This document shows, piece after piece, positions 63,264 to 64,000 of a stretch of 64,000 nucleotides of DNA. The position numbers and the translations under genes are program-made. The stretch's first letter is position 1, and every line of letters starts with the position of its first letter. Origin of the DNA: Pseudomonas sp. B21-028 (GTDB taxonomy: Bacteria; Pseudomonadota; Gammaproteobacteria; Pseudomonadales; Pseudomonadaceae); the NCBI RefSeq assembly GCF_024749045.1, contig NZ_CP087184.1:1550001-1614000 (forward strand). Direction: 5' to 3'. The notes under the pieces are model-generated. The model saw only the letters and a list, made by a program, of their open reading frames with translations. It searched no databases and was not told the origin of the DNA.

Positions 63264-63699
63264 TCGCTTCGAATGCCGCTGGCAGGCCTCCGGGCAACTG
63301 CTGGCGGCCTATGTCCTGGCCCAGGTCTTCGCGCTGGGCTCGTTGCTCCTGATGTCTGTCCCGTCGGGGTTTGCAATACTTGGCGTCGTGCTGTGCCTGG
63401 CCCACGGTACCTGGGCGATACCGCGACAATTGTTGCTGACTCACCGCCAGGCATTCTGCGGGTTGCGTCGGGATGTCGATGGCTGGCAGCTCTGGAACAG
63501 GGCCAATGGCTGGCAGGCAGTGCAGTTGCGCCCTGACAGCCTGGCACTGCCACTGATCGTGATACTGCGCTTTCGCTTGAAGGGCGAGTGGCGGATCCGC
63601 TCTCTGTGTGTTCCCCGCGACGCGCTGGCGCCGGATGTCCATCGGCGCCTGCGGGTGCGGCTCAGGTTCAGTCGGCGTAGGTGGGCGGCACCAGGATAG
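63247..63699 (+). CDS. ygfX: membrane protein YgfX (CptA)
   Basis: The product is 150 aa from a GTG at 63247, inside the end of sdhE. Two membrane segments (about residues 16-34 and 40-58) are followed by a basic cytosolic domain ending RRRWAAPG. In E. coli YgfX (CptA) is the partner of SdhE (CptB), originally described as a toxin acting on FtsZ and MreB; a role in flavinylation has also been suggested. Its last 32 bases overlap the end of nadB on the opposite strand. Confidence 0.82.
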   Translation: MSSRSNRFECRWQASGQLLAAYVLAQVFALGSLLLMSVPSGFAILGVVLCLAHGTWAIPRQLLLTHRQAFCGLRRDVDGWQLWNRANGWQAVQLRPDSLALPLIVILRFRLKGEWRIRSLCVPRDALAPDVHRRLRVRLRFSRRRWAAPG

Positions 63700-64000
63700 T
63701 GTCCAGCGCCTCGGGCAGCAGGTTCGGATAATCGAGGGTGTAATGCAGTCCTCGGCTTTCCTTGCGTTCCATCGCTGAGCGAATCATCAGCTCGGCCACC
63801 TGGGCCAGGTTGCGCAGTTCGATCAGGTCACGGCTGACCTTGTAGTTGCTGTAGAACTCGTCGATCTCGTCCAGCAACAGCCGCACCCGATGCTGGGCCC
63901 TTTGCAGGCGCTTGTTGGTGCGCACGATACCCACGTAGTCCCACATGAAGCGCCGCAGTTCATCCCAGTTGTGGGCGATGATCACGTCTTCGTCCGAGTC
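63668..64000 (-). CDS. nadB: L-aspartate oxidase NadB, C-terminal part (5' end outside window)
   Basis: About 110 C-terminal residues are visible: [33 protein letters not shown] and [37 protein letters not shown], the helical C-terminal domain of NadB with the ESRGLHY(T/N) active-site sequence. NadB makes iminoaspartate from aspartate for NAD synthesis. It reads off the right edge; the stop is at 63668. The sdhE-ygfX-nadB neighbourhood is standard in pseudomonads. Confidence 0.92.
   Translation of the reverse strand, partial: DSDEDVIIAHNWDELRRFMWDYVGIVRTNKRLQRAQHRVRLLLDEIDEFYSNYKVSRDLIELRNLAQVAELMIRSAMERKESRGLHYTLDYPNLLPEALDTILVPPTYAD

Overview
The window reads as chromosomal DNA of a Pseudomonas of the fluorescens complex. 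The evidence is high GC, an EmhABC/TtgABC efflux operon with its divergent TetR repressor, an OprD-type porin, PhaG, XenB, FosA, the OlsBA and TctCBA-TctDE sets, Pseudomonas-restricted small proteins, and many REP/REPIN palindromes of the types that litter these genomes. Genus is confident; species is not determined.

Layout. 1-1105: 5' part of an OprD-family porin. 1106-2612: REPIN, a promoter with a strongly folded RNA leader ahead of a DUF6124-like gene, hexamer tandem repeats and a multi-hairpin dispersed repeat. 2613-9272: emhC, emhB (broken by a one-base frameshift), emhA and divergent emhR. 9410-14455: a secreted protein, an arsR-MFS-xenB operon, and acpH, whose 3' end runs into a REPIN. 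13664-15210: olsBA for ornithine lipids, with a possible Pho box upstream. 15530-28969: a run of ordinary chromosomal genes (serine hydrolase, YceI plus ClsB, BglX, LemA plus two TPM proteins, methyltransferase, DJ-1/PfpI, YegP, DUF4917/SIR2-like, iron alcohol dehydrogenase with an ANR-like box). 28966-37420: an orphan alpha-oxoamine-synthase-like enzyme, FosA, a PAS-GAF-GGDEF protein, a small stress-type cluster (DUF4142, SDR), low-affinity iron permease, HicAB, LysE and Lrp. 37521-40618: a 676-aa protein of unknown function and an SDR.

40771-48483 is a genomic island at tRNA-Gly(CCC). Three copies of the tRNA 3' end (40771, 43074, 48408) bracket two tandem elements. The left element carries a lysine-rich exported protein and a HEPN-like protein. 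The right one is a heavily deleted P2-like prophage: a broken integrase joined to a truncated terminase gene, an intact portal gene, then a two-gene Panacea toxin-antitoxin-like cassette in the position where P2-like phages carry cargo, an orphan LexA box and a cluster of GTAATT repeats next to the right attachment site.

48653-64000: phaG, rsuA, a CWC protein, a GGDEF protein with a ruined catalytic motif but an apparently intact I-site, a tyrosine-rich lipoprotein, a HIBYL-CoA-hydrolase-like enzyme, ung, the tricarboxylate transport operon tctCBA plus an AbrB-like membrane protein facing its two-component system tctDE, an HDOD protein, ygfZ, sdhE-ygfX and the 3' part of nadB.

Most genes are housekeeping or accessory metabolism. 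The likeliest places for something undescribed are the folded leader RNA at 1640-1720, the tRNA-Gly island cargo (HEPN and Panacea modules), the orphan alpha-oxoamine synthase with its 36-residue membrane peptide, and the 676-aa orphan.
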